Positions 8,907 to 16,148 of a DNA stretch of 27,053 nt are shown here, in pieces. The stretch is from an uncultured Coprococcus sp. (GTDB lineage: Bacteria; Bacillota_A; Clostridia; Lachnospirales; Lachnospiraceae), in assembly GCA_900767685.1 (NCBI GenBank), contig CAAGAB010000222.1, positions 1 to 27,053 of the forward strand, written 5' to 3'. The position numbers were made by a program, and so were the translations under genes. The notes beneath the pieces were generated by a model. The model saw nothing but the letters and a program-made list of their open reading frames with translations, was not told the origin of the DNA and did no database searches. Each line of letters opens with the position of its first letter. Position 1 is the first letter of the stretch.

Positions 8907-8935
8907 TTGACAGTGAAAAGTGCACAATATATACT
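8907..8935 (+). promoter_or_regulatory. near-consensus sigma-A promoter of the ATPase/toxin operon
   Basis: TTGACA (8907-8912) and TATACT (8930-8935) with an exact 17-bp spacer. This is the best promoter seen in the window and predicts transcription from about 8942, giving a leader of roughly 57 nt before the 41-aa ORF. No obvious operator repeat overlaps it. Confidence 0.8.
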
Positions 8936-8998
8936 AAAGATACAAAATTGCTTATAGCATGTAAAAGAAAGCAATTGGTACAGGAGGGTAAAGGCAGT

Positions 8999-9124
8999 AT
9001 GAGTACGCATAGACAAATTGCAGAACTAGCAAATGCTTTTTTGACACAGCAGAATGAATATCAAAATATATGTGCCCAGGAGCAAAACGTTTATGAATGG
9101 GAACAGTCATATAAAAAAAGATAG
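8999..9124 (+). CDS. 41-aa small protein at the head of the operon
   Basis: ATG 8999 follows a strong CAGGAGGG (8981-8988) and encodes MSTHRQIAELANAFLTQQNE, then YQNICAQEQNVYEWEQSYKKR, a Gln-rich, probably helical peptide. It is the first frame after the strong promoter, and the ATPase gene starts 23 bases after its stop with only a weak ribosome site, so translation of the two may be coupled. No homologue is recognised. It may be a small partner of the helical proteins encoded downstream or only a leader peptide. Confidence 0.55.
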   Translation: MSTHRQIAELANAFLTQQNEYQNICAQEQNVYEWEQSYKKR

Positions 9125-9147
9125 AAGATGATAATGAGCAATTAAAA

Positions 9148-12100
9148 ATGCAACATAATAACAAGAAAGCAGAGGTTTTAAAATATTACAGAATAGCAAA
9201 GGAAAATTCTGCGCATGAACTGGATCCTGCTGCTGAAATGTTGGAACCAGATATAAAGAAGATAAATACGTTAATTTTCAAGGTAAATGAATACTCAAGG
9301 AATGATGCGGTGGCAGGAACCATAGTAGATCTATGTAGTTCCTATATAGCTTATATAGATAATGAGATAAAAAAACTGGATGCTAAGAAGCAAGAAGAAT
9401 ATAAAGAGCTGCATCAAAAGACGGTTAGTATGTTGGGAAACTTACAAAATAAAAAGAATATTATATTGTCAAAATGCAGAGCGCTTGCTGAATCAGAGAG
9501 CTCTTTGAAAATAGCAAAAAAATTGAAAGAAATAAGCGATGAGGTAGGGATTAACGATAATTTCTATTCACATTGGGACGAGTGTGATAAAGATGAAAAT
9601 GTAGTAATGGGTTATATGCAGATTCCTATACATTCGCCTGAAAATTCAGCAGATGCGCTCAGCCGTGTATATGGTGAAAATTATAATACAAAATTAGGAA
9701 CACTTAATAGTCCGTATGTGATAGTAGAAGGCGAAAAATCAGTTATACATGTTACATATAATGACAATAATGAACAGCAAGTAAAGTGTGGAGTAAGAGC
9801 TTTTGCGCTTAATCTATTAAGAAGATATGGGGTTAATAACTTGAGAATATCAGTGTCTGATGAGATACATTTTAATGCTGATATTATGGGTGATTTAGCT
9901 AGATGTGTGTCTAGAAAAGGCCTTATAGATATGGTTGGGGTAGATGACAGGTCTATAAATAGCAACATGGATCTCATTGCTGATAGGTATAAACAGATAG
10001 ATAGTAAAATTGGCGGGGATAGTGTATATAAAATTGCTCGAAATAATGGAAAAATTCCTGATGTAAGACTCATAATCATAAATAGATCGTATGATAATTA
10101 TACCTCCAGAATCAGTGATAGTCTGAGCCTTTTGATGAACAATGCAGCGAGATTCGGAATTATTGTGATGTTCATGGAGAAGGTGACTGGGGATAGTAAA
10201 GAGTATATAGAAAAAAATCTACCTCAGAAACTCTGGATAGATATAGTGAGTGATAATGATGGTAGATTGTACCTCCGAGAAAATGAATCATATCTCAGTT
10301 TCGAATTTGTACAAATGCCAGATCATATACCTGGATCATTTATTGAAGAAGTGAATATGGCAGGAATCAAGGGCAAGGCAGGAACAAAATATTTTGATAG
10401 ATACGAGATGCACGTGCCAGAGAAGTCTAAGAATGGGCGAAAAGACATAGTAGTTCCGTTTGCCGTAGATGAAAATGATGAACCAGTATACTGTTCATTT
10501 GAAGATACCACATTTGCTGCGTATGTGATGGGAGCTGCGGGATCTGGTAAATCATGGCTGCTACATGAGATACTATGTGGACTGTTGATGAATTATCATC
10601 CAGATGAGCTGGAATTGTGGCTTATGGATTTTAAAATGACAGAATTCAAAATGTATGGAGACTGGGAAACACCACAGGTAAAGTACGTTTTACTGGATAA
10701 ATCAGAAAACCTTGTGTTCGATATAATTGATAAACTCACTGACGAATTAAATGAGAGACAGAGGATATTTGCCAAAAAAGGCTGGAGAAAGCTGAAGGAT
10801 GTGCCAGTCTCTGAGAATATGCCGGCTATTTTTGTTGTGATAGATGAGTTTGCGCAGATGTCGCAGATAATCAGTGAGACAAAAGGTATGGGCTATGTCA
10901 ATGATTACACTTTAAAACTGGAGAATCTTCTCACAAAGGGCAGAGCTCTGGGATTTAAGTTTATTTTTGCTAGCCAGACATATACGACAGGTGTATCAGG
11001 ACTTACAGAGACTGCATGCAAACAGATAGGTATGCGACTTGCTTTGAGAAATACATATGATGAAATGAAACAGACTTTGGGACTTGCTGCGGATCAGATA
11101 CCTCAGGACATAAAAGCGACAATGGCAGACATGCCGCCATATGAGAGTATATATAAATGGCGTGATTCTGACGATGAGGCTGATGACAAAGTAAGGATAG
11201 AGAATGTAAAAAATATGTGGGTTGCACCTGAAGAGCTTGAGCGTGTTGTATCCATGATAAAAGCAAGTATGCATGCAAAAAATAAAGGCGAGTATACAGA
11301 CGACCATTCCTATATAGAAAAAAATCCAGTGTATATAGATGGCTTAAGTCCAAAGACAATGCGAAGTCAGATGAAGTATTATCTGCAATACGAAGAAAAT
11401 GCTGACAGTGATCTGCTTGTTGAGGACGACACATATATGTATGCGGGAGTGCCATGTAGTTTCCGGCTTGCGGATCCATTTGTGTTAAAGAACGAGAACT
11501 ATGAGAATATATTGCTGGCAGGTGAAGGCGGAGAGCAGAGGCTGAATATTATTCTGTCGTTGATATATAGTTATACCAGAGAGAATAAACCGGTTGAGAT
11601 ATGGGGCACGAGGAGGTCTGTGCTTATAAGAAAGTATGGAAATACCGTCCTGAATGAATGCCGTATAGTTACAGATCCAGAGGAAATTGGCAGAAGAATC
11701 GTAGAGCTGAAAGAGAAATTGGATCATAAGACCATATACAACACAATGATCATTGTGTTTGATTATATCAAGATTATGGAAGAAATGGAGAATGTAGATT
11801 TTGATAGCCAGGAAGATAATATGGCTGTTGAGTTACAGCCTAAGCCAGATATGAATTCTGTTATGGCAAAAATAAATAGTGCATCTTCAAAAGAAGAAAA
11901 ACAAAGACTCATTATTGAATACAGAAACATGATAGCTGAGCTAAATCATAAAAAAGAACAGAAACCACAGAAAGTGGTGGATATTTCATTTAATGAAGTC
12001 CAGGAAGATGGAGAGCACCTGATACAGAAAGGCTCGTATTATGGAATGCATTTCTTGTTTAATGTGGGAAATGCACAGGAATTTGCGGAGACAGGTCTGA

Positions 12101-12312
12101 AAAACAAGATGTTTAGACATAAGATTGCATTTCCAATGTCAAGAGATGATTCATATTCAATACTTGGAGATAAGAAAGCAAGTCAGCTTGATGATGGAAC
12201 TTTTATTTATAGCGATGGATATAAATACAAAACCATGCGACCTCACATTCATAAAGATGCACCATATAATGGCTGGGTCGTAGATGATGAAGGAAATATA
12301 GTGGAGGAATAG
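9148..12312 (+). CDS. FtsK/SpoIIIE-type (EssC/EccC-like) ATPase, soluble, two-module
   Basis: A 1054-aa protein. Residues 1-150 are largely helical/coiled coil. Residues about 150-440 form a mixed domain resembling an inactive P-loop unit (VRLIIINRSYDNY, RFGIIVMFME). The FtsK-type ATPase follows: Walker A GAAGSGKS at 462-469, LWLMDFKMTEF, and Walker B IFVVIDEFAQMS with D566/E567, then IFASQTYTTG. A second module from about 760 is degenerate: NILLAGEGGEQRLNI stands where Walker A would be and lacks Lys and Ser/Thr, and MIIVFDYIK is its Walker B-like strand. Multiple ATPase modules with degenerate later ones are typical of T7SS EssC/EccC, but no FHA domain or transmembrane segment is seen. ATG 9148 has no good ribosome site; the frame is open back to 9115 without another start codon. 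It probably powers substrate recognition or export for the products downstream. Confidence 0.85.
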   Translation: MQHNNKKAEVLKYYRIAKENSAHELDPAAEMLEPDIKKINTLIFKVNEYSRNDAVAGTIVDLCSSYIAYIDNEIKKLDAKKQEEYKELHQKTVSMLGNLQNKKNIILSKCRALAESESSLKIAKKLKEISDEVGINDNFYSHWDECDKDENVVMGYMQIPIHSPENSADALSRVYGENYNTKLGTLNSPYVIVEGEKSVIHVTYNDNNEQQVKCGVRAFALNLLRRYGVNNLRISVSDEIHFNADIMGDLARCVSRKGLIDMVGVDDRSINSNMDLIADRYKQIDSKIGGDSVYKIARNNGKIPDVRLIIINRSYDNYTSRISDSLSLLMNNAARFGIIVMFMEKVTGDSKEYIEKNLPQKLWIDIVSDNDGRLYLRENESYLSFEFVQMPDHIPGSFIEEVNMAGIKGKAGTKYFDRYEMHVPEKSKNGRKDIVVPFAVDENDEPVYCSFEDTTFAAYVMGAAGSGKSWLLHEILCGLLMNYHPDELELWLMDFKMTEFKMYGDWETPQVKYVLLDKSENLVFDIIDKLTDELNERQRIFAKKGWRKLKDVPVSENMPAIFVVIDEFAQMSQIISETKGMGYVNDYTLKLENLLTKGRALGFKFIFASQTYTTGVSGLTETACKQIGMRLALRNTYDEMKQTLGLAADQIPQDIKATMADMPPYESIYKWRDSDDEADDKVRIENVKNMWVAPEELERVVSMIKASMHAKNKGEYTDDHSYIEKNPVYIDGLSPKTMRSQMKYYLQYEENADSDLLVEDDTYMYAGVPCSFRLADPFVLKNENYENILLAGEGGEQRLNIILSLIYSYTRENKPVEIWGTRRSVLIRKYGNTVLNECRIVTDPEEIGRRIVELKEKLDHKTIYNTMIIVFDYIKIMEEMENVDFDSQEDNMAVELQPKPDMNSVMAKINSASSKEEKQRLIIEYRNMIAELNHKKEQKPQKVVDISFNEVQEDGEHLIQKGSYYGMHFLFNVGNAQEFAETGLKNKMFRHKIAFPMSRDDSYSILGDKKASQLDDGTFIYSDGYKYKTMRPHIHKDAPYNGWVVDDEGNIVEE

Positions 12313-12313
12313 C

Positions 12314-13399
12314 GTGATATACGACATTAGCCGTGAAGGTGCTGTTGAACTCAGGCATCTGGGTGACTCACTTAAGATTATGATAGCAGATGTAAATGAA
12401 CAAATGAATCGTCTGCAAAATGGTGTTGAAAATGAACGCTGTAATATAGGCATATACTATGAATTTGTGATGGCTCACATTGCAGATATGTCAAGAGTGA
12501 TTAGTAAGTATGAGCCGCATATAGATGAAATTATACATAATCTATATGATAAGGCTGCCCAAATAGATGCTATCGTTTGTGATATTAGCAGTGATACATA
12601 TAATGCTTATATAAACCATGAAATTAGAAGATTGGTTAATCATTCAACGGCAGTAAAAACAGTTAGAAACAATGCAGTCAACAGCAAAGGTGAGAAGAAA
12701 GGATATTACGAAGGGGATGTATTCTTTTTTGATGATGAATATGTACCTCATAATCAGTTTAATCCAGAAGGTAAGGATATTAAAACCATTCGTAAGGAAT
12801 TACATGATAAGTACGGAATTGCCCTGACGGGAATACCGATTGCTGATGGTGAGGCTGATTTTAGTTCCATAGCAGTGGCAAGTGTTACATACTCGCAGAT
12901 CATGAAAAATGCAACGGGAAAAAGTCTTGATGATCTGGAAAAGGAGATGGATGAGTGCAGGTCGGATTCAACGGTAGATTCGGATGGCATGATGAATAAC
13001 CCTGTTGAGATGCGATTATCTGCAATGAAGGATGCATTTGGGAAAAATGATAATGGAGACACGCCAAGAAATAGAAATTTTGCAATAGCAGACAGCATAG
13101 TTGCGGAAATGCAATTGGATATTCCGGGATTAAATAAACCTTATAGTAAAGAAGATGTAGAAAGATGGCGGAAGGAGAATCATTTTTCTTGGGATGAGCA
13201 GTTGGATAATGGCTACATACTTGTACCTTCAGTAATTCACGCAGAGATCCAGCATAGAGGACTTGTGGGATATTCCAATTCTGCTGCAGATGAGTACAAG
13301 AGGGAACAGGAATATAGAAGAACTCATGATGATGAACTTTATTGGGTTGAGGATGATGCCCCAATTTCGATTGAAGAGTTGAAAAGGAGTGGAAAGTAA
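12314..13399 (+). CDS. putative HNH/Endo VII-type nuclease toxin with helical LXG/WXG-like N-terminus
   Basis: A 361-aa protein. GTG 12314 lies one base after the ATPase stop, with GGAGG at 12303-12307. Residues 1-115 are helical and begin MIYDISREG, like the 95-aa protein at 14000. The C-terminal half matches the pattern of HNH/Endo VII polymorphic toxins: LTGIPIADGEADFS (about 171-184), RNRNFAIADS (252 on), then HFSWDEQLDNGYILVPSVIH and AEIQHRG with H290, W293, H309 and H314. Family members read TGVPF..G.PDFS, NF..AD and TWHE/WHH...LVP..IH...H.GG. Two departures stand out: the His after the Trp is Asp294, so the canonical general base is missing, and about 65 residues separate the DFS and RNF motifs. 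It is probably a nuclease effector or an inactivated descendant. Assignment is by motif memory only. Confidence 0.65.
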   Translation: MIYDISREGAVELRHLGDSLKIMIADVNEQMNRLQNGVENERCNIGIYYEFVMAHIADMSRVISKYEPHIDEIIHNLYDKAAQIDAIVCDISSDTYNAYINHEIRRLVNHSTAVKTVRNNAVNSKGEKKGYYEGDVFFFDDEYVPHNQFNPEGKDIKTIRKELHDKYGIALTGIPIADGEADFSSIAVASVTYSQIMKNATGKSLDDLEKEMDECRSDSTVDSDGMMNNPVEMRLSAMKDAFGKNDNGDTPRNRNFAIADSIVAEMQLDIPGLNKPYSKEDVERWRKENHFSWDEQLDNGYILVPSVIHAEIQHRGLVGYSNSAADEYKREQEYRRTHDDELYWVEDDAPISIEELKRSGK

Positions 13400-13402
13400 T
13401 TT

Positions 13403-13702
13403 ATGGAGAATAGATTGGTTGATGTGGAGTCATTGAGAACCGTAGCAAAATTACTCGGTGATTATGAAAAGAGTCTGATAGTGCATACACATAAATTAAA
13501 AAATGTAGCAGAGGATTGCGCAGATAATATGGGCAGGGATGAACTTAGTATGGAGGCAGTGAAGAAGCTTAATGATTGTTTGCCTGGTTTTTTCAGATGT
13601 TGTAAGAAAGCTGAGTTATTCAGAATAGAGATATTATTGGAGATTAAAAAAATCGAGGATGCAGGTAATACCACGTATAAGAATTCATTAAAAAAATATT
13701 AG
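13403..13702 (+). CDS. small helical WXG100/Lap-like protein, paralogue A
   Basis: A 99-aa, probably all-helical cytosolic protein, paralogous to its neighbour at 13721: both share VDVxSL..V..LLG.Y.K, then A.DC.DNMG.DELS..A...L.DC. The size, lack of signal peptide and helical character resemble WXG100 proteins and the small alpha-helical partners encoded with LXG toxins in T7SS loci. A WXG turn is not present; the DNMGxDELS block occupies the place of an inter-helix turn. ATG 13403 starts 4 bases after the toxin stop, with AAAGGAGTGG at 13382-13391. This copy has a more divergent C-terminal half (FFRCCKKAELFRIE). It is likely a chaperone or co-exported partner of the toxin. Confidence 0.65.
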   Translation: MENRLVDVESLRTVAKLLGDYEKSLIVHTHKLKNVAEDCADNMGRDELSMEAVKKLNDCLPGFFRCCKKAELFRIEILLEIKKIEDAGNTTYKNSLKKY

Positions 13703-13720
13703 GCAGGAGGAGAGAATAGT

Positions 13721-13996
13721 ATGGCAACACGACAGGTAGATGTTGATTCGTTGGTACAGGTTGTCAATTTGTTGGGAACTTATATCAAAGCGGTTAATTT
13801 GGACATTCAAAAAATGAAGCATGCAGCAATAGACTGCAGTGACAACATGGGAAATGATGAGTTAAGCCGCCAGGCTATCAGTGATCTGGAAGATTGTGCA
13901 AAAGAACTTTCCAAGACAACTGTAGAGGCAGAGGAATTGAAAAAGAAGATTCAGGAACAGATAAAACGAATAGAAGAGATGAGAAGGAGAAATTAA
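13721..13996 (+). CDS. small helical WXG100/Lap-like protein, paralogue B
   Basis: A 91-aa protein beginning MATRQVDVDSLVQVVNLLGTY. It shares the VDV-SL/LLG-Y and DC-DNMG-DELS blocks with the preceding gene and ends in a strongly charged coiled coil (AEELKKKIQEQIKRIEEMRR). ATG 13721 has an excellent ribosome site, AGGAGGAGAG at 13705-13714. The two paralogues probably form a helical hairpin pair (homo- or heterodimer) in the manner of WXG100 proteins; that is inferred from predicted helicity and operon position. It is followed 3 bases later by the 95-aa gene. Confidence 0.7.
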   Translation: MATRQVDVDSLVQVVNLLGTYIKAVNLDIQKMKHAAIDCSDNMGNDELSRQAISDLEDCAKELSKTTVEAEELKKKIQEQIKRIEEMRRRN

Positions 13997-13999
13997 AGT

Positions 14000-14287
14000 A
14001 TGGCTTTTTATGATATCAGCAGAGAGGGCGTAGAAAACTTCCACCAGTTATCACAGGATCTCAGATCGTTGAACGATGATATAGCTCAGGAGGGACAGGT
14101 ACTAAGGCAGGCAGTAATTTCACTATCTGACAGTCTGGGCATATATGGTGATAAGATACTGGAAATGTTGGATACAGTAAATAGAATTCAGGAAGATGCA
14201 AGCGGTTCAATAGATCTGCTCGTTATGCAGGTGGAAGCGCAGGCGAAGGCGATAGAGAGTATTGTTGCGAGTGTAGAGAAGATGTGA
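14000..14287 (+). CDS. small helical protein sharing the toxin N-terminal motif
   Basis: A 95-aa helical protein beginning MAFYDISREGVENFHQLSQD. The YDISREG start and following LxxDLxxxxxDI pattern match the N-terminus of the 361-aa putative toxin (MIYDISREGAVELRHLGDSL), so the toxin seems to carry this protein as its targeting domain. The remainder is amphipathic helix (VNRIQEDASGSIDLLVMQVE) without Cys, signal peptide or membrane segment. ATG 14000 follows GAAGGAGA at 13982-13989 and lies 3 bases after the previous stop. It may be an export partner or structural substrate of the ATPase. Confidence 0.7.
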   Translation: MAFYDISREGVENFHQLSQDLRSLNDDIAQEGQVLRQAVISLSDSLGIYGDKILEMLDTVNRIQEDASGSIDLLVMQVEAQAKAIESIVASVEKM

Positions 14288-14303
14288 GATGGAGGGGATA
14301 GAG

Positions 14304-15179
14304 ATGGACAATAAGTATGAAGGTTATGAAAAATACATGGATCGCGGTACAGTGGAATCTCGTTATAAATACGAAATTAAGAGTGCGGCGAGTAATAAGG
14401 AGAGTAAAGTCTCAAAAGAATTGTTTGATGAACGAAAAGCATTTGAAAAGGAATATAAAGAAACGACAGACAGGGTATCATCATTGATAGCGCTTGGTGG
14501 GATTGTAGCAACAATATTGGGCGTTATCATTTCCACTGGAAGTGCAGGCTTTTGGGGCTTTATGTTTGGCCTTTTTATATTAGGACCCATTATCCCAGGT
14601 GCCTTTGTGGGTATTGGTAAACTTTATGAATATATCAGAGAAAAGGGATTAAAAAAACAATTAGACAGTATGCGGCAGCATATTAAAGATGTAGAAGCGG
14701 AAATATATTCAGAAGTTGATGAAAATTTCAAAAAGAAAATTGAAAGTTATCACAGAAATGTAAATCAGGTTGTTCAGAAAGTCGCCGCAAATCCATCAAA
14801 CATAGATCCAATGGTAGATCATTCTGTCGAGATGTTTAAGCGGATGATATCCCACGCAGATTCTGATTCCAGCAAGAAATTTATAGAGTGCAATTTTACA
14901 TATGTAGTTACAGTCACGGATATAAAGTATTTGTACGATAGTGATTACACAAATCCAAGAGATGATTTCAACTTTGAAAAGCAGAGATTCAGAAATCTCC
15001 AATACGATTATGAATGTGAAGGCTTTGCCCTTGCACTGGCACAGGCAGTGTCAAATAAGATGAAATCATTATATCCGCCAAATACATTAAATTTGTCCAC
15101 AAGTAATGTGGATGCAAAGGTAACAATAAAGTTCAAGGCACCGAATGATAACTTTGTTGTTGCAAGGGATATTTTCTAA
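14304..15179 (+). CDS. two-TM membrane protein with conserved C-terminal domain, paralogue 1
   Basis: A 291-aa protein. I chose ATG 14304 (MDNKYEGYEKYM) because GGAGGGG at 14291-14297 lies 6 bases upstream; the in-frame ATG at 14289 lacks a site. Residues 1-57 are charged, with an N-terminal YEGYxxY motif. A TM hairpin follows (about 59-78 and 82-107) with the turn motif GFWGF at 82-86, then a coiled coil (115-160). Residues 163-291 form a domain nearly invariant in the three tandem copies: NPSNIDPMV, EMFKRMISHADSDS, FIECNF, YTNPRDDFNFEKQR, YPPNT, and FKAPNxxFVVARDIF at the end. No known family is recognised. By predicted topology both termini would lie on the same side, probably cytosolic. 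It may be a membrane component or immunity-type protein of the cassette. Confidence 0.75.
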   Translation: MDNKYEGYEKYMDRGTVESRYKYEIKSAASNKESKVSKELFDERKAFEKEYKETTDRVSSLIALGGIVATILGVIISTGSAGFWGFMFGLFILGPIIPGAFVGIGKLYEYIREKGLKKQLDSMRQHIKDVEAEIYSEVDENFKKKIESYHRNVNQVVQKVAANPSNIDPMVDHSVEMFKRMISHADSDSSKKFIECNFTYVVTVTDIKYLYDSDYTNPRDDFNFEKQRFRNLQYDYECEGFALALAQAVSNKMKSLYPPNTLNLSTSNVDAKVTIKFKAPNDNFVVARDIF

Positions 15180-15206
15180 AATTATGCAAAATCAAAGAGG
15201 GAAAAG

Positions 15207-16148
15207 ATGATGAATATGAATTACGAAGGTTATGATACGTATAAAAGTGATCTGGGAGTGTTTTGTGTAAGAACAAGGAATGAAAATAAAATCGTTGAAG
15301 ATGGGGAAAAAAGAAAGGAAGAAATAAAAAATAATGCAAGTAATTCAAAATAAGAGTCAAAACATGATGAGTATGAAGCTAGTGGCACTAGGTTGTTAGT
15401 AGTAGCCTTTATTGCACTCATATGTATAATTGCCACTATAGTAAAATGTACATCATCTATGGGATTTTGGGGATTTATTATTGGAATCGCAATAGGTATT
15501 GGAATAGCAATATTGGCAATGGGTGTAATGGCGATGATGGATTCTGTCGGTAAGCATAATTGGGAAAAACAAATGGTGTTCTTAGAAAAAGAAGTAGATA
15601 ATGAGATAAGAAAAGTCGATGAAGAAGTAAAAAAAAGGATTGTAGAGGAGAGAGAATCATATGACAGAAATGTTAAAGAGGTATATCAGAAAGTGATTTC
15701 CAATCCGTCCAATATAGATCCGATGGTCAATTATTCCATAGAGATGTTTAAGAGGATGATATCGCACGCTGATTCTGATTCAAGCAGGAGATTCATAGAG
15801 TGTAATTTTGTATATGTTGTTACGGCAAATGAGATAAAGTATTTCTACAATAGTACGTATACGAATCCTAGGGATGATTTCAATTTCGAAAAACAGAGAT
15901 ATAGAAACTTGCACTATGATTATGAATGCGAGGGACTTGCACTTGCCTTGTCTCAGGCAGTGGCGAATAAGATGAAGATGTCCTATCCACCTAATACACT
16001 TGATATTACTATAAGAAATGTGGAGTCCAAGGTAACAATCAGTTTTAAAGCACCGAATGAAAATTTTGTTGTTGCCAGAGATATTTTTAAAAAAAGAGGA
16101 AGGAATATATTGGGAAATATAATATGGAAGAATACAAAAAGTATATAA
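15207..16148 (+). pseudogene. membrane protein paralogue 2, interrupted by an in-frame TAA
   Basis: Full-length copy of the same family as 14304 and 16124, 313 codons if read through. It starts at ATG 15207 (MMNMNYEGYDTYK) after AGAGGGAAAAG, but TAA at 15351-15353 stops it after 48 codons. The same frame continues without a shift into the TM hairpin (LLVVAFIALICIIATIVKCT, GFWGF) and the conserved C-terminal domain ending FVVARDIFKK plus an extra 16-residue tail. Only a TTG at 15393 without a clear ribosome site could restart translation (251 aa). The C-terminal domain remains well conserved, so the lesion is recent, the protein restarts internally, or the stop is read through. It overlaps the next gene by 25 bases. 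Confidence 0.75.

Noticed and set aside
15393..16148. Separate 251-aa gene starting at TTG 15393
   Set aside because: The TTG lacks a ribosome site and lies in the same frame as the upstream 48 codons that match the paralogues' N-terminus; a single interrupted gene explains it better.
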